Positions 23,186 to 43,857 of a stretch of DNA of 64,000 nucleotides are shown piece after piece. The notes beneath the pieces were generated by a model. It had not been told where the DNA came from. It saw only the letters and a program-made list of their open reading frames with translations, and made no database searches. A program made the translations under genes and the position numbers. Location: positions 140,262,998-140,326,997 of the forward strand of contig OY829326.1 of the NCBI GenBank assembly GCA_963691655.1. The letters run 5' to 3'. The DNA comes from Toxonevra muliebris. Lineage: Eukaryota > Arthropoda > Insecta > Diptera > Pallopteridae. Position 1 is the stretch's first letter; every line of letters starts with the position of its first letter.

Positions 23186-26100
23186 CGGCCACCACAATCT
23201 TTGAATGTTTTGAATGTCATTCCTCTACCCGAAGACAAAAATATTTTCCCCTAAAAATAGAATAATCCCCGAAAGTAGAACTCTCCGTGAGTATTCATAA
23301 GTATTCAAAAAATTCATAAATCTTCTTTTTAAATATACCCGAAAATAACTCTAAGGGAAAACTGATTTTTCCCACCGTATTCCTATTCTACATAAAAACT
23401 CCTGAGGACATTTTTTTGTTTCCATTTTTTAACGATTTTAGAAAATGGGAAAAATTGTAATGGAAAAAATATTTGCTTCAGAAAGAAAATATCCAGAAAT
23501 TTTTTAAAAAACCAATGTAAAATAAAACAGAATATTCGCAGCTACCCTACCATTCAAACGCATAAAAGTTTATTACCATGAATGTTGCAGATGATGCAGG
23601 TTTTCGATGTGTTTGCATATCCTTACGCTAGTAGGTATCCACTGAAAATTTTCAAGATAACCAATGAACATAAAAAAAAAATAGATACACACAAAAAACT
23701 TTAAGTAGGAAGCAGGAATTAAGTTGAAAGTTTTACTAATTGACTGGCGGCATAAAAACCATTTTAAACTTTTCATTTTATTGTTTGGTTTTGCAAGCAG
23801 CAAGAAAACTGAGCGATTTAGCTAACCAGCCAACCAATATATTAAGAATATATTTTTTGTGTATAGTAAAACTTCTAACAAAGTTTGTGGTTTCCAAGAA
23901 GTTTATTATGATTTTTAATTATAAAAAAACCGACAACAAAATAAAAACATAGAAAAAACAATTTAAGCCAAAAAACAAAAAATTTATAAAAGTTTTGTGT
24001 TTTTATTTTGACAGCTGTGCTTAAGAAACAGCTGAAATATTCCTACTCATCTTAGCATAAAAAAACAACAAATTTGTATTGTAAGTTTTTTAAACGCTGT
24101 GATTTATGAATAAAATTAATGTTTTTTATTTGCAAATTGGAATGGTTTTACATAAAAATGTTACACCGATAGATAAAAATAAATGTCTTATAAAATGTAA
24201 TATTGGCAATTCAGATTCAAAATAAAACATTGTACAAAAATTATTACATAATTGAAAAAGCATTTAAAAAATATCATTAAACATTTTTGTTGATACATAC
24301 ACAATAATAACAATTTTTCTTTTGAGCTTTAGTAATTAATCATAATTTATTTTTAATAACCGATTAATATGTATTCATGTATAAATTTTAACAAATAGTT
24401 TTAATCACAGTTTAAATATTTGCGTTAATAGTAATGAATTACAAAAAAAAAAAAAAAAATATCAAAAGAAAATTAACTTGAAATTATATTGTGTTTTTAT
24501 TATGAATGATAGGAATGCTGCATTATTTTTAGGTAATACATTGATTAAAAGCAGTAGCATTGATTTTCAACATTATTGATGAAATTTCTTAATCATTCAA
24601 TTTGGCATTTATTTTATATATATTTTTCTTTTTAATAGTGTGTTTTTTCGCAGTCATTCTGAAACTATTACATTCCTTATACGTAATTAATAAAGACACA
24701 TAACCAACATTTAGACAATGAATATATAATCTAAAAGAATAATTAAGTTAATATGTCAATGCTAAGATCAAAGTTAATTTATTTTTGATATTTTCTGTAT
24801 ATGATTGCCTTTAGCGCAATGCATTTAATTGCAAAATTAAAAACTGTATTTTTGTATTCTTATACTTTCTTAAGGGAAGAAAAGCGTTCTCGAAAAATAC
24901 ATTCATGTCTTTTGTGTTTATTTCTCATTTAGTGTTGAGTTCATCTCATGAGCAAGTTAGTTTTGTTGTTAATTATTAAATAATAATAAAAAGCAATTCG
25001 AGTTTTGTTTTTTGTTTTTATAGAAAATTGTTAACTTATAAATACATGCATGAAAAAAGTGAGGTTTTTTTTATATTACATATAACGTCGGGTTAGTGGT
25101 AAAACTCACTAAATTTGTATTGGGTAATAAATCGTTTTCTACACGAAGCTTCATACCTTCAACGGATCTTTATTAAGAAAAGTTAATTTTTAGCAATACA
25201 TCTTTAAAATTCTAATACAGAACGCTCAAACACATAATTTTCAAATTTTATATTCGGTTATTTCAATTATGTCACTTTTGAGTTTCTCCTCTGAACCAAC
25301 GTTAAACAAAAATTAGTTTTACACTTAATAAAAAAAATTTAAAATAGAAACTAGCAAAAAAAAAAAAATGTAAATGATATTTTTAATTTTTTTTTTTTTA
25401 AGTATTAAAATCTCCAAATGATTATACAATACAAGACACAAAAAAAAATTCTGCAAAGTGATGAAACTTTTTTGAAACCACATTACAAAAAATCACTTAT
25501 TTTGAATTCAAATCAAAGTTTGGAGACATTCAAGGAAATTTTTGGTTTTTTCCAGGTCACTTCAGAGTTTGAGGGCATTCATATAAAAAAAAAAGTGAGT
25601 AGTAATGCAGTTTTTCTGAAGCTCTATTCCCAAGGATCACAACCCATTTTTTTTACTTTTTCTGGTAAGATCAAAATCAGATACACTATTCTGTATTCTG
25701 AAATTTTTCGAGGTCAAAATTCATGAAAGTAAGCTTAAAAATTTTTCTATTTTTTATGTTACATCGGATATACAGGAAAATGGGCTTAATGGATTTCTGA
25801 GAAATGTCATGATGTTCCTGAGTAGTTTCATAGCGAATACAACTTTTTTTTACACTTTCAGATTAAAGCGAAATTTGAAGATATTTAGAACAAATGTTCA
25901 GAAAAAAGTTTTTTTCTGGATTCAAAACCATTCAATTTTTTCATGTTAGGCCTATTAGTCAAAAATGGCAAGCACAAAATAAAAAAAGAAAACTTCAGCT
26001 TATCATAAGCATCCACTGAAACGAAGCCAAGTTTACGAATTACTATTCGTCGATTCCAGCAATAAAGGGCGTCTTTATGTAGTCTAAATTTTGACAAAAA

Positions 26101-27276
26101 AAAAAGATGCTGTTAATTTTTCAGAAGTGGCGAAGAAAGTGAGCAGTCAGTCCTCTCTGGTATTTACTCGAATTGGTCTGAAAACACAACTCGACTTGCA
26201 GTCATTCTCAATTTGAAACGTGACACATTCTTATAAATTTGCTGGTCGACTTTATGAGTTAAAACTGTTTCAATATTTGGGACAAAAATGTTGATGGCGG
26301 GATTTCACTCGTCTATAGGCCATGAGATTTTAGAAAAACGAAGACAAGACAATCTTCAGGGCGTTAATTGTGAACTGCATATATGGTGGGAGAAGTAAAG
26401 AACAGCTTTAAATAAAATTCAGTTGTAAAAAATTTTAAAAATAATATCGCTTGGTGATCATCTTCAGATGTTCCAAATGCTTTCAGGCTTTTCTAACCAC
26501 TGGCACAACGAATTATGAAGGAATACATACAATTAGTAGTATTTCATAGGATATACAAATTGAATATTGCGAAGGGGATACGGCAGATACGTAGGTAAAG
26601 TTGAAATGACAAAGCATAAGTAGCTCTTAAGAGCTGTTTTATTGCGTTAAACGATTCCTAAGCACAAGTAGTAGTTCTCTACATACCTTGTAAAAAATTT
26701 AGGTATGAAAGAAACATGCTCCTAACTTCAATCTGTGAGGTCTCCTCAACATCATTCAGAAAGAGTTTGTGTAAACACTACAACTCTAGTACAGGTTCAC
26801 AGAAAGTGGACGAGGGTTTTTTTTCTCACCTTAATGCATTTGGTGAAGTACTGAGCCTGATTGCGTGTACACCAATCGATAAATTTTCTGTAACGACTGC
26901 TGTAAGCTTAGAAATGTTCAGTCATCTGTATTCTAATAACTGTTTGGGCCGGGAAAGGTGAAGCTTGATTATGTAAATGTAAAGGAAGCCAAACTCTATG
27001 ATACGTTACGATTTCGGTAAACGATGCGTGTAGCAATGCTTACATCACAAACCCGATACGTGACAGTTGGCAACGTCATGCCATGTATGGAAAACCAATT
27101 CCATTTTTGGTTTCGGATTTCAAACAGTTCTCTAAAATACTTGAGTTTTTAAAAAAACGTGTGGAAATAGAAGTACCGATACTGGTACTTAGAATTTTGG
27201 TATTGGGACTGGAAAAAACGCTAGTAACAGTATTTTTTCAAGCACCAAGTATTTCTTAGTTCGGGCGCGATTAGAT

Positions 27277-27302
27277 TAAGTGGCTGCCCAGAGACACATT
27301 AT
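27277..27302 (-). mobile_element. Short fragment of the tail-B SINE
   Basis: GTGGCTGCCCAGAGACACAT matches the reverse complement of the 3' tail of the SINE at 38976-39287. It is too short to say more. Confidence 0.35.
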
Positions 27303-29118
27303 TAACATTACACTATCATTATCATTGTTGAAAAAACGATTGCAAATTCTCAGGTATTGGCTCATAAAATGAATGCAGAACTAGATCTATTTAAGAACTC
27401 ATACAATCTAATTGCACGAATTTACGATCCAGCCAAATTCGGATTAATCAATCTTAACAAGCTACAAAGACTTGCATGTTTCTCCATCATAGGAGCTATT
27501 CAATTCTTGCCTTTAGTCCTTATGAGCAATCTTTATTTATAGTTAATGCAGAAAGCATTAAAATCCTAGCCCTAATCACATAAGCTTTCACCGCAAAGGC
27601 AGTAATCTCATAATGGATGATAAAAATACGACTTTGTGGAGTCCAGATTTTGGCCAAAAATTATTATTTACTTGGAAATGACGAAGAAAGTGGGCAGTAA
27701 TTTTAAGAAAAATCTCAGTGCTGGTTTGGTAGATTTGGCCAAAAAAAACACAACGTATCCTGATCGTAGATACGAAAAAAACATCTAATTGGTTTGTAAT
27801 CATACAAACTTACAAAAGCGACACCTTTTTATATATGGGTTTGAAACTATTTTTAGGTAAACTAAATAATTGGGGGGTAAAATGAAGAACTTTGAAAATC
27901 GTTGACTTTGAAAAAAAAAAAAAAACAATTAATCCTTTGGGCAGTAATATTAGGCACAATAACCGGTGCAGAATTTCAAAATTAAAAGAAATTTTCATGT
28001 GTGTATATTTTCACTATTTCTTTCGAGCAAAGCTCGTTAAATTACGCTTGTAAATCTTTATATATGTATAATTTTAATTAGGCATATTCTGAAACATAAT
28101 TACTTATACAATCGAAAACGAAACTGGAATGCAATGAAAGAAATGTTATAAATTTGATTTCAGTTTCGATTGAAAGTTAATTTTAGAACTTAAGTTTCTG
28201 AATATAAATTCAAATTCAAATTAAATGCAGTTTTTGCTTTTTGTTTTGCTAATTTCTATATCAAAAAATTTTACGCTTATAAACTAAAATGAAATGAATA
28301 TGTCAAATTAATTAATAAACACTCAAATTAAATGGTAAGTATTATAATTAAATTATCAGAAAAAAATATATGAAAAACTATAAATTTATCCCCATTCACC
28401 CACCCCAATTATCATTATGGTCGTCATCATCATGTAAATACTGTTTGTTAATTGCTTATGAATTATTTGATTTTTTTACATTTTTAATTCTCTGTTTGTT
28501 TTTTTCTTATAAAACTACAAATATATTTACATACAATAGATATACATTTGCTAGTAGTAATAAGTAATTAATATATAGATATATATTTCTATATTGGGGC
28601 TAAGCTATTCGATGGCACTACAATGTGTGTTATAAAAATATTTATTAGCATATACATACCTATACATATGTAAGTAAGTATTTTTAATATATACGCATTA
28701 TATTGTTATTCAATATTAGTAAATTGCCGTTCTTGTTTTTTCTTTCTTAATCTTGTTTATTATAATTACAAAATGAAAAATTGAAATTTATTTATGTAAA
28801 TGTTGTAAGTAGTATGTGTGAGGTAGGAAAGTGAAATATTTGTTGTTGTTTTGTTTGTGTTTTTGCAGCTAATAATTATTAAAATCAATTCCTCACTCTC
28901 CTTGTTTTTACAAACACCTATATTATCATATATTATTGTTTACAAGTTATTGTTTCATTAAATATACGTATATTAGTATGTAAGTAACTAAAGAAAAAAA
29001 AGAAAAAAAAAAGAAAAAAAAAATAAAATATTGCATTTCGTTTTTAGGCACTTTTTAACAATATGAAAATTTTCTAATTATTTTCTTAGCAATATTTCGA
29101 AATACAATAATTTCGAAA

Positions 29119-29124
29119 TTTATT
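29119..29124 (-). terminator. Candidate LIMK1 poly(A) signal
   Basis: AATAAA on the minus strand lies about 125 nt after the LIMK1 stop codon. Longer 3' UTRs are possible because more signals occur further down. Confidence 0.35.
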
Positions 29125-29248
29125 GCTGTCGCTTATATTTCGTATTCGAAATGTTTTTCGTTTCAATTTAAAACTCATTTTCTTTCATTTGCTTTTGCTA
29201 CTTTTGTCTTTTGTTTTCATCTTTCTGTCTTTTTTGTTTTAGTTTCTT

Positions 29249-37895
<8,647 letters not shown>

Positions 37896-37999
37896 TCATT
37901 GTTTTTGATTCATTTTTAATTTTCCTTTTATCCCCTTTTTTTCTTTTTGTATTCAATCTGTTGTCAACCCTGACCCTGAAAAACACTCGCGTGCCTCTC

Positions 38000-38963
38000 T
38001 CTGAGTATGATTCATTCATGTATGCACTACGCAATGGATGCAAATAAACAAAATCGACATTTTTTTGTTTCAAAACTAAAACTTTTATGGAATTGGTAAG
38101 CACACTCGAAATACAATGCTCTAAATACATTATTAAGCAAATATTAATAAAATCCAGTGAATTTGAAATTTTCCTAATAAGCGAAAATTTTAACTATCTG
38201 CGACATTCACTCATCCCACGCATGTTTGCTTACGGCTTCTTTTCATTCATTATTGACTTATATTTAGTAATGCTTTTATAAAATTTCATTGGCTCTTGTT
38301 TGAAAAACTATTTAAAGACACTTTTATTCAATTCTTTTGCTTTTTATTTACCTAAGTTTAAGTTTTTCTCCATTTTTACGAACTACATTATTTTTTTGCT
38401 GTTCGCTTTTGTGGCCCTTTTCTTCGTAATAGTAGCGACCAAATTGCAAAGTATCAGATACGTATTAAAGAGTACTATTTTGATGCCAGCAGTGGAAACA
38501 AAGTATTTATGAATAGAGAGCAAAAGCCTAAACCCAGTCGGTAAGTAAGTAATAGACTACGTAAATTAATTGAAGAATTCGTTGATGAAACCGCTATGAA
38601 CAAAAACTTGTATGCTATTGTAAACGAAAAGGTAAAATATCAACATTGGAATGGATGAATAAATTATAACATAGAGCGGACAATATATACAATTACACAT
38701 TTACTTTCAGTCTTCTTAAAAAAAGTTAATATACAGTTATTGTAAAATAAACATTATTGGTGTTCTGTTGCTGAAAATTTTTTAGAACAAATTCAGTCGA
38801 AGCAATTTATGTTTTTTTGTTTAATCTGCCTATTTTTATTTTTTATTTTTTATAACAACTAAAAAAATAGCAAAACTTAAATAGTAAAAATAAATGAAAA
38901 TAATAAAATAAATTTTAATATTAATATATTATATATATATTAATTATGAAAAATTAGAAATTC
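38000..38963. other. Gene-free stretch upstream of LIMK1
   Basis: This should contain the LIMK1 promoter and 5' UTR, but no core promoter motif or exon stands out. Confidence 0.35.
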
Positions 38964-38975
38964 TATTGTAGTGTA

Positions 38976-39287
38976 GGTTAGGTTGGTGTGGCTGCCGAGA
39001 GACACATTTAGGCCTGAACGGCCCATTGTGATACCACATAGTTGGACCTACAGTTTAACGCCGATTCCGAACGGCGGTGTGGCAATTTTTTACCGGCTTG
39101 GTGGTTTTGCCATTACCAACCAATGTGTGTACTTGTACACTATCTTATAATTCTCATACACTTCATATTGATAGTGAATATAAGAAAATAATGAAAATTA
39201 ACCACCAGACGAAGACGGGAATCGAACCCGAACCTCCTCCCAGATGAAAGTCTAGTGCACTATCCACTAGGCTATCGAGGTCGTCCT
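38976..39287 (-). mobile_element. SINE sharing head and body with the 7.6 kb copy but with a different tail
   Basis: The element is bounded by perfect 12-bp target duplications TATTGTAGTGTA (38964-38975 and 39288-39299). On the minus strand it begins GGACGACCTCGATAGCCTAG, has the tRNA-Glu-like A and B boxes, and shares the body up to TAAACTGTAGGTCC. It then diverges into ATGTGGTATCACAATGGGCC and ends TCTCGGCAGCCACACCAACC with no second tRNA module. Fragments of this tail B are at 27277-27302 and inside the hAT-like element at about 51755-51830. Confidence 0.8.
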
Positions 39288-39299
39288 TATTGTAGTGTA

Positions 39300-41050
39300 A
39301 CCCAAAAATAATTTGATCACTCAATGAGCAAGTATCTCCTTTATTACGACATGACTGAAGAAGTTTTTTCTGTAAGTTGCTTTATGCTTACTTAATATGA
39401 AAAAATTATGTGAAGAGGTAAACGAGATTACTTTCCTACCCCATCACATTGTTAAAATTGGCTGAATTCATAAATTATGTTTTAAGCAGCGTATTGCTTA
39501 CCATTTCCATTAATGGTTGCTTTTTGCACTTTGGCATTTTTGTGCTATTTTAAATCAACCAATCAGTGCTTATAAAGCACTTTTTGGGATTTGTAAAGAT
39601 TTTCCTTTAAAATTTGGCAATCTGTCCATTTTATTTAAGATTATATTTGCTATAGCCAGAAGCCAACACATTCATATGTGAAAAGTGTGAAAATGCAAAT
39701 AACACCTCTCATCAAAAGCGAAAATAAATTGTATGCTTGATGGGGTTGGTTTTATTTTGCTTTGTTTTTTTTTTTTAATTTTAAAAGCTTGAAATCGGAT
39801 TTTCCTGAAGTTTTTGTATTAAGCAGCTCCTTATTATAGCTTATAAATTTTGTAGTATAACCACACACTAATGTAAAAATGGATTAATTTATCTAGTAAC
39901 AATGATGCATTCCAATGCAACTTTGCGTGCAGATAAAAACAAGGAATGATAACAACAAAATAAACTCCAGAAAGCGTTTCAGTACACTTCCAATACTAAG
40001 CTACCAGATTGAATAACAATATCAAAAAATATAAATGGCAAACGCGAACACAATGCGTTCAATTAATGCATGATTCCTACTATTGAATTTTTGAGATCAT
40101 CATAAACAACATACACCTTTTTATCAAATTTAACGTAAAGACCTTGTTGCAAGCGCCGAGAACAGCCTAAGATTCTAAAAAGTTATAAGAAACCTATTTT
40201 TTCATAATTTTGGATTTATTTTAAATATATTTTCATATTACCCACAAGGCCGAAAGAAATCTGAGGCAACTTACACCAGAAAAGATATTTTATCGTTCGA
40301 CTAAGAACTGTTGAATCAATTAGAGAAGTAATAGATCAATGTAAATCACCAAAGACTCAATAATTTAATATTTTTTAGTACTCAAGAATAATTAAGATCA
40401 TCAACCCGTATGATTTTTTAAGGAAATATATGTATCATTATTATTAAATATGCTAAAATGCACTGCTGCCACCGGGTCTTTGTGCAGCCTTTGCTTTACT
40501 ACAATATTAAATTAATACTGATGAGGTTTTATGCCGCATATCTCGGAGCCTCAAAAGACCAGGTAAAACATTTTACGCTTTGTGGTAAAACATATTTAAC
40601 TAAGGAAAATATACGTGTATTAAGGAATATATATAACTACCGTCAAGTTTAGTTCAATAATAAAAAAATAAGGTTTCGCAAATTAATTTTTATTTCTACA
40701 ACTATTACAAAATTCCACTGAAGTGCATTTTATAAGGCGGAACGAACAAAAACGGTTAATCGTTTGTGTAAGAAATCAAATTCCGAAGAGTTGCCCTAAC
40801 GGACCCGTTAGCTTTCTGAAGTTCACTATTTCACTTGGAACAGGAGTGATCCAAGAAAGCCTTATCAACTTCTGAGAGAATGTAGAAAAACTGATTTAGA
40901 AAAAAAGCATAAATAGGATTCAACACTAGTTAGAAAAAGTTAACTCCGAATTGGCCTCAAATGAATTATGATCATGTCAGTTGAATCATATTTGGTCCAT
41001 ACAAATTTCTGTATGCAAACGTTTGAGGTAGTTTTCAATAGAGGAGCAGT
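39300..41050. other. Gene-free stretch between SINE and Clp
   Basis: It is AT-rich with short homopolymer runs. No exon is supported; the ORF at 40458-40652 shows no family resemblance. Confidence 0.4.
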
Positions 41051-41051
41051 A

Positions 41052-41057
41052 TTTATT
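41052..41057 (-). terminator. Clp: Clp poly(A) signal AATAAA
   Basis: AATAAA on the minus strand lies 56 nt past the Clp stop codon, consistent with a compact 3' UTR. Confidence 0.5.
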
Positions 41058-41112
41058 TGTTTTTATACCTCCGCCACATAAAATGCACTTTTTTTTTTCA
41101 AAATTCATTACA

Positions 41113-42036
41113 TTATTTATGACTACGTTGATTGGACAAAAATGCCAAATGCCCCTTAGGACACTTGTTGGCATAATGCCCTTTGTGACCACATTTATAG
41201 CATGTGATTTCTTCCAGGGGTTTGGTAAGTTTCGCAAAATTAGGATTATGCTGTCCGCCAAAGTTGTCATCTGCTTCATTTTTACCATCGATATTAGGGT
41301 CTTTGTAGTTATTGTATGAGCGATTCTGATTCATATTGTCACCGTATTGCTTCTGATAACCATTTATTTTCATCATGTTATTCTCACTGTTATCACCCAT
41401 ATCGGGTTGTGGCAGTTTTCTGCATACGGATGCTTTGTGTCCCAGTTCTCCGCAAAAATGGCATGTAGGCATTTTCTTAAGTAATTGCTCTTTTGTAACT
41501 TCCGAAATCGGTGGTAATTCAAAACGCGGATGCATGTATTTACAATTCCAACCATTTACACAACAGCCTGCCAAATAATTAATACACAACACGCGGCGCA
41601 CGTGTCGATGACGGCAATGTGGTCCATGTCTGCAGAATCCACGATCGTACCATGGGCAATCTTTTACTTTACTCTCTGGATCTATATGCAGGAAAGGGCA
41701 TTCCTTGTTGTGACATGCATTGAATCGTGAATAGAAATAACACTCGGGCATCTTCTTCATGTCATATTCATGCAAAAATTCGCATTGATCTCCCTTTTTG
41801 CACAATCCTCGCAACCAATGTTTGCATACTATAGTTCGATCTCCGCGTATGTGTCGAAACGGGCATGAGGAACCTTTTTCGCACTCTAGGCCTTTCTTCG
41901 AGTTGAGAAATTGGCATACAGCGGCCATTGACTTATCCATGCCATAAAATGGCAACGCAATGGCACCACATTGCTCAATAAGATCTCGTTCTATTTTAAA
42001 ATCCAAATTATTGACGCTCGCCAACAAAATCTCCAT
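41113..42036 (-). CDS. Clp: Clipper / CPSF30 (cleavage and polyadenylation specificity factor 30 kDa subunit)
   Basis: A nuclear RNA-binding subunit of CPSF; with WDR33 this subunit recognises the AAUAAA signal during mRNA 3'-end formation, and fly Clipper has also been described as an endoribonuclease. The 307-residue ORF is complete. Five CCCH fingers are visible: C41-C52-C58-H62, C71-C79-C85-H89, C99-C108-C113-H117, C127-C135-C141-H145 and C151-C159-C165-H169. Two CCHC zinc knuckles follow, C192-C195-H200-C205 and C279-C282-H287-C292, separated by an Asn-rich linker. Five plus two fingers and this length match fly Clp rather than yeast Yth1. It has no introns. The start ATG has context AAAACATGG. 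A short 5' UTR with a TATAAA lies upstream. Confidence 0.96.
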   Translation of the reverse strand: MEILLASVNNLDFKIERDLIEQCGAIALPFYGMDKSMAAVCQFLNSKKGLECEKGSSCPFRHIRGDRTIVCKHWLRGLCKKGDQCEFLHEYDMKKMPECYFYSRFNACHNKECPFLHIDPESKVKDCPWYDRGFCRHGPHCRHRHVRRVLCINYLAGCCVNGWNCKYMHPRFELPPISEVTKEQLLKKMPTCHFCGELGHKASVCRKLPQPDMGDNSENNMMKINGYQKQYGDNMNQNRSYNNYKDPNIDGKNEADDNFGGQHNPNFAKLTKPLEEITCYKCGHKGHYANKCPKGHLAFLSNQRSHK

Positions 42037-42088
42037 GTTTTATTCCCAAATAACAACAAAAAAATAATTATTGTTTAGTTTCACTTAA

Positions 42089-42094
42089 TTTATA
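42089..42094 (-). promoter_or_regulatory. Clp: Possible TATA box of Clp
   Basis: TATAAA on the minus strand lies 53-58 nt before the Clp ATG, which would put transcription start near 42060-42065 with a 5' UTR of about 25-30 nt. It could be chance in AT-rich DNA. Confidence 0.25.
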
Positions 42095-42154
42095 TCGTCC
42101 GAACAAAACTAAACGTTCTTTAAAAGAAAGAAGAGAATAAACGTCAAAACTGAA

Positions 42155-42406
42155 ATGTCAACAAAAAAGGAATGGAAAAATAAATGCACCGTAGTTTCAG
42201 AACACTTCCAAGATGGGCCTGCCACACTCTTAAAATCACAATTTTTTTGTTGGATATTCGTTTTGGGAAAATATTTTACTCCGAATATCGTTATAGCAGT
42301 TATTATAATTTTTTTAAAGCAAGTCCGTAACCGTCCCTTTTTGTCTTTCATTTCTCGTCTGCGAATTATTGTAGAAATTGAATATATTACTTTTATTTTT
42401 TCGTGA
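42155..42406 (+). CDS. Candidate small ORF divergent from Clp, unknown function
   Basis: An 83-codon ORF that starts 119 bp from the Clp ATG on the opposite strand. The stop TGA is followed at once by AATAAA. The product would be a basic N-terminal segment (MSTKKEWKNK) followed by hydrophobic stretches, including FFCWIFVLGKYF and NIVIAVIIIFL, so it would probably be a membrane protein if made. I do not recognise it. Chance ORFs of this size are expected in this window, so position and the adjacent poly(A) signal are the only arguments for it. Confidence 0.25.
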   Translation: MSTKKEWKNKCTVVSEHFQDGPATLLKSQFFCWIFVLGKYFTPNIVIAVIIIFLKQVRNRPFLSFISRLRIIVEIEYITFIFS

Positions 42407-42411
42407 AATAA

Positions 42412-43199
42412 AATGGTAAAACTAGTACCAAATGAGATTATTGCTTCGAATTAAATCCCAAAAAGTTCAATATATTGTCAATATGGGTAAACAGAATTTA
42501 AAGAAAAGAAATAAAACAAATTTCTTTCTGAATTTTGAGCTCTTGTGTTAAAAAAATATTTCTATTCGGGTTTCATGGATTGGAGGAAAAACGTATCAGT
42601 TACTATAACATATTCAGCTTCGGATTCCGATTCTACATTTTGAAATCTATCAACAAAAAATTTAGAAAAAAGAATCTTTGGTTAGACAAATCCAGCTGGC
42701 TAAAACCAAACTCGGTATTTTCGATAGACTTTTTTAAAATTTAAATTTTTTGTTTTTCAAGCCACATTATGTCAAACACTCGATTATAGAAATTTCGTAC
42801 AATATTATACGTCGAAACTAAGTTTTAAGAATGGAAACCGATTTTGAGCCAAACCAATTTGAATTGAACCATCCGCAATTTTTATGGTTCGAACCAAACC
42901 GTTTCTATTTTTCTATTCCACTTGAATCAAACCAGTTTGTTTGAAAAATTGTTTTAATAGAATTCAACAAATTATTTCCATTCTTACTCTTTGCAGAACT
43001 GATTTTTGTACCCTAAACGACATTTTTTGTATTGGTATGTATGAATAATCGATTTATCTGTCTGTCTGTTTGTGTACGCGATAACTTGAGTAATCTTAAT
43101 CAATCATACACTTCATCAATCAGCACTCCTTAACGCAAAAAAAAAGTTCTGAAGCAAGTTTATTCTAATTCAGTATACTTAAGAGTAAAATCTCAATTA
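42412..43199. other. Gene-free stretch
   Basis: It contains repeated GAACCAAACCG-like words around 42830-42950, perhaps a decayed repeat; nothing else is recognisable. Confidence 0.4.
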
Positions 43200-43613
43200 T
43201 AAGGTTCAAAGTTCAGAAGTTTCAACCATAATTTTTACTTTTCATACAATTTTTGCTGAATTTTTGAAAACTTACCAGATTTTTACATCTTGCTGCACCA
43301 ATAAATGTTATCCGATTCCAAAAATTCTTTTTGCATTATATTTGTACTATAAAAGAAAAAAGAGCTATGAAATTTAAAAAGCTTTCGGTCAAAAAATTTT
43401 GAAAAATCATAATTTATTGTCGAAATTTCGGTATTTGCAAGACCCATTTGGACCCGGAAGGACTAATCTGATTTCAAAAATTTGTTTCCACTTTTGTTCA
43501 CCTGGATCTGAAAAATTTTTATTATGCTGTCACTTTTTTATTTGACGTAATTTTTGGCCTATTTTTCATGCCCCAAAAATGTCCCTTCATTTGCTTAATT
43601 TTTTTACATACTG
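43200..43613. mobile_element. Second, truncated copy of the foldback MITE
   Basis: It matches the centre and right half of the element at 377-922 in the same orientation (AATTTTTACTTTTCATACAA, TTGCTGCACCAATAAA, AAAAATTCTTTTTGCATT, TTTGTTTCCACTTTTGTTCA). Its right arm extends further and, read inverted, matches the left arm of the first copy (ATTTTTGGGGCA, AAATAGGCCAAAAA). Together the two copies imply a parent with arms of about 190 bp. The left arm is missing here. Confidence 0.65.
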
Positions 43614-43815
43614 TATATCAGGCGACAGAACCATTTTCGCATTTATTTAAGCAAAAGAATACCAGTTGTACTGCTGCTTTCAGTTAGCATTGTAAAATTG
43701 ATGATTTTATGGGATTTTGAGCGGGTGGATGTCTTAGAAACAGGAACTTTACTGCTGGGCACAAATTAATCAAAATAAATAATCACCCAAAGATCAATTT
43801 TGAGCAACTGGTCAT

Positions 43816-43857
<42 letters not shown>

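Larger units (their letters stand above)
23186..29248. other. AT-rich region downstream of LIMK1, probably including its 3' UTR
   Basis: Two related blocks sit at about 26040-26150 and 27605-27715 (shared CGAAGAAAGTG, GGCAGT and TCTAAATTTTG/TCCAGATTTTG). A short SINE-tail fragment is at 27277-27302. From about 28000 to 29248 the DNA is homopolymer-rich and typical of a fly 3' UTR. An AATAAA on the minus strand at 29119-29124 is the first candidate poly(A) signal for LIMK1. No exon was recognised. Confidence 0.45.

Noticed and set aside
25418..25726. 102-codon ORF
   Set aside because: Lysine/phenylalanine-rich chance frame in homopolymer-rich DNA with no family resemblance.
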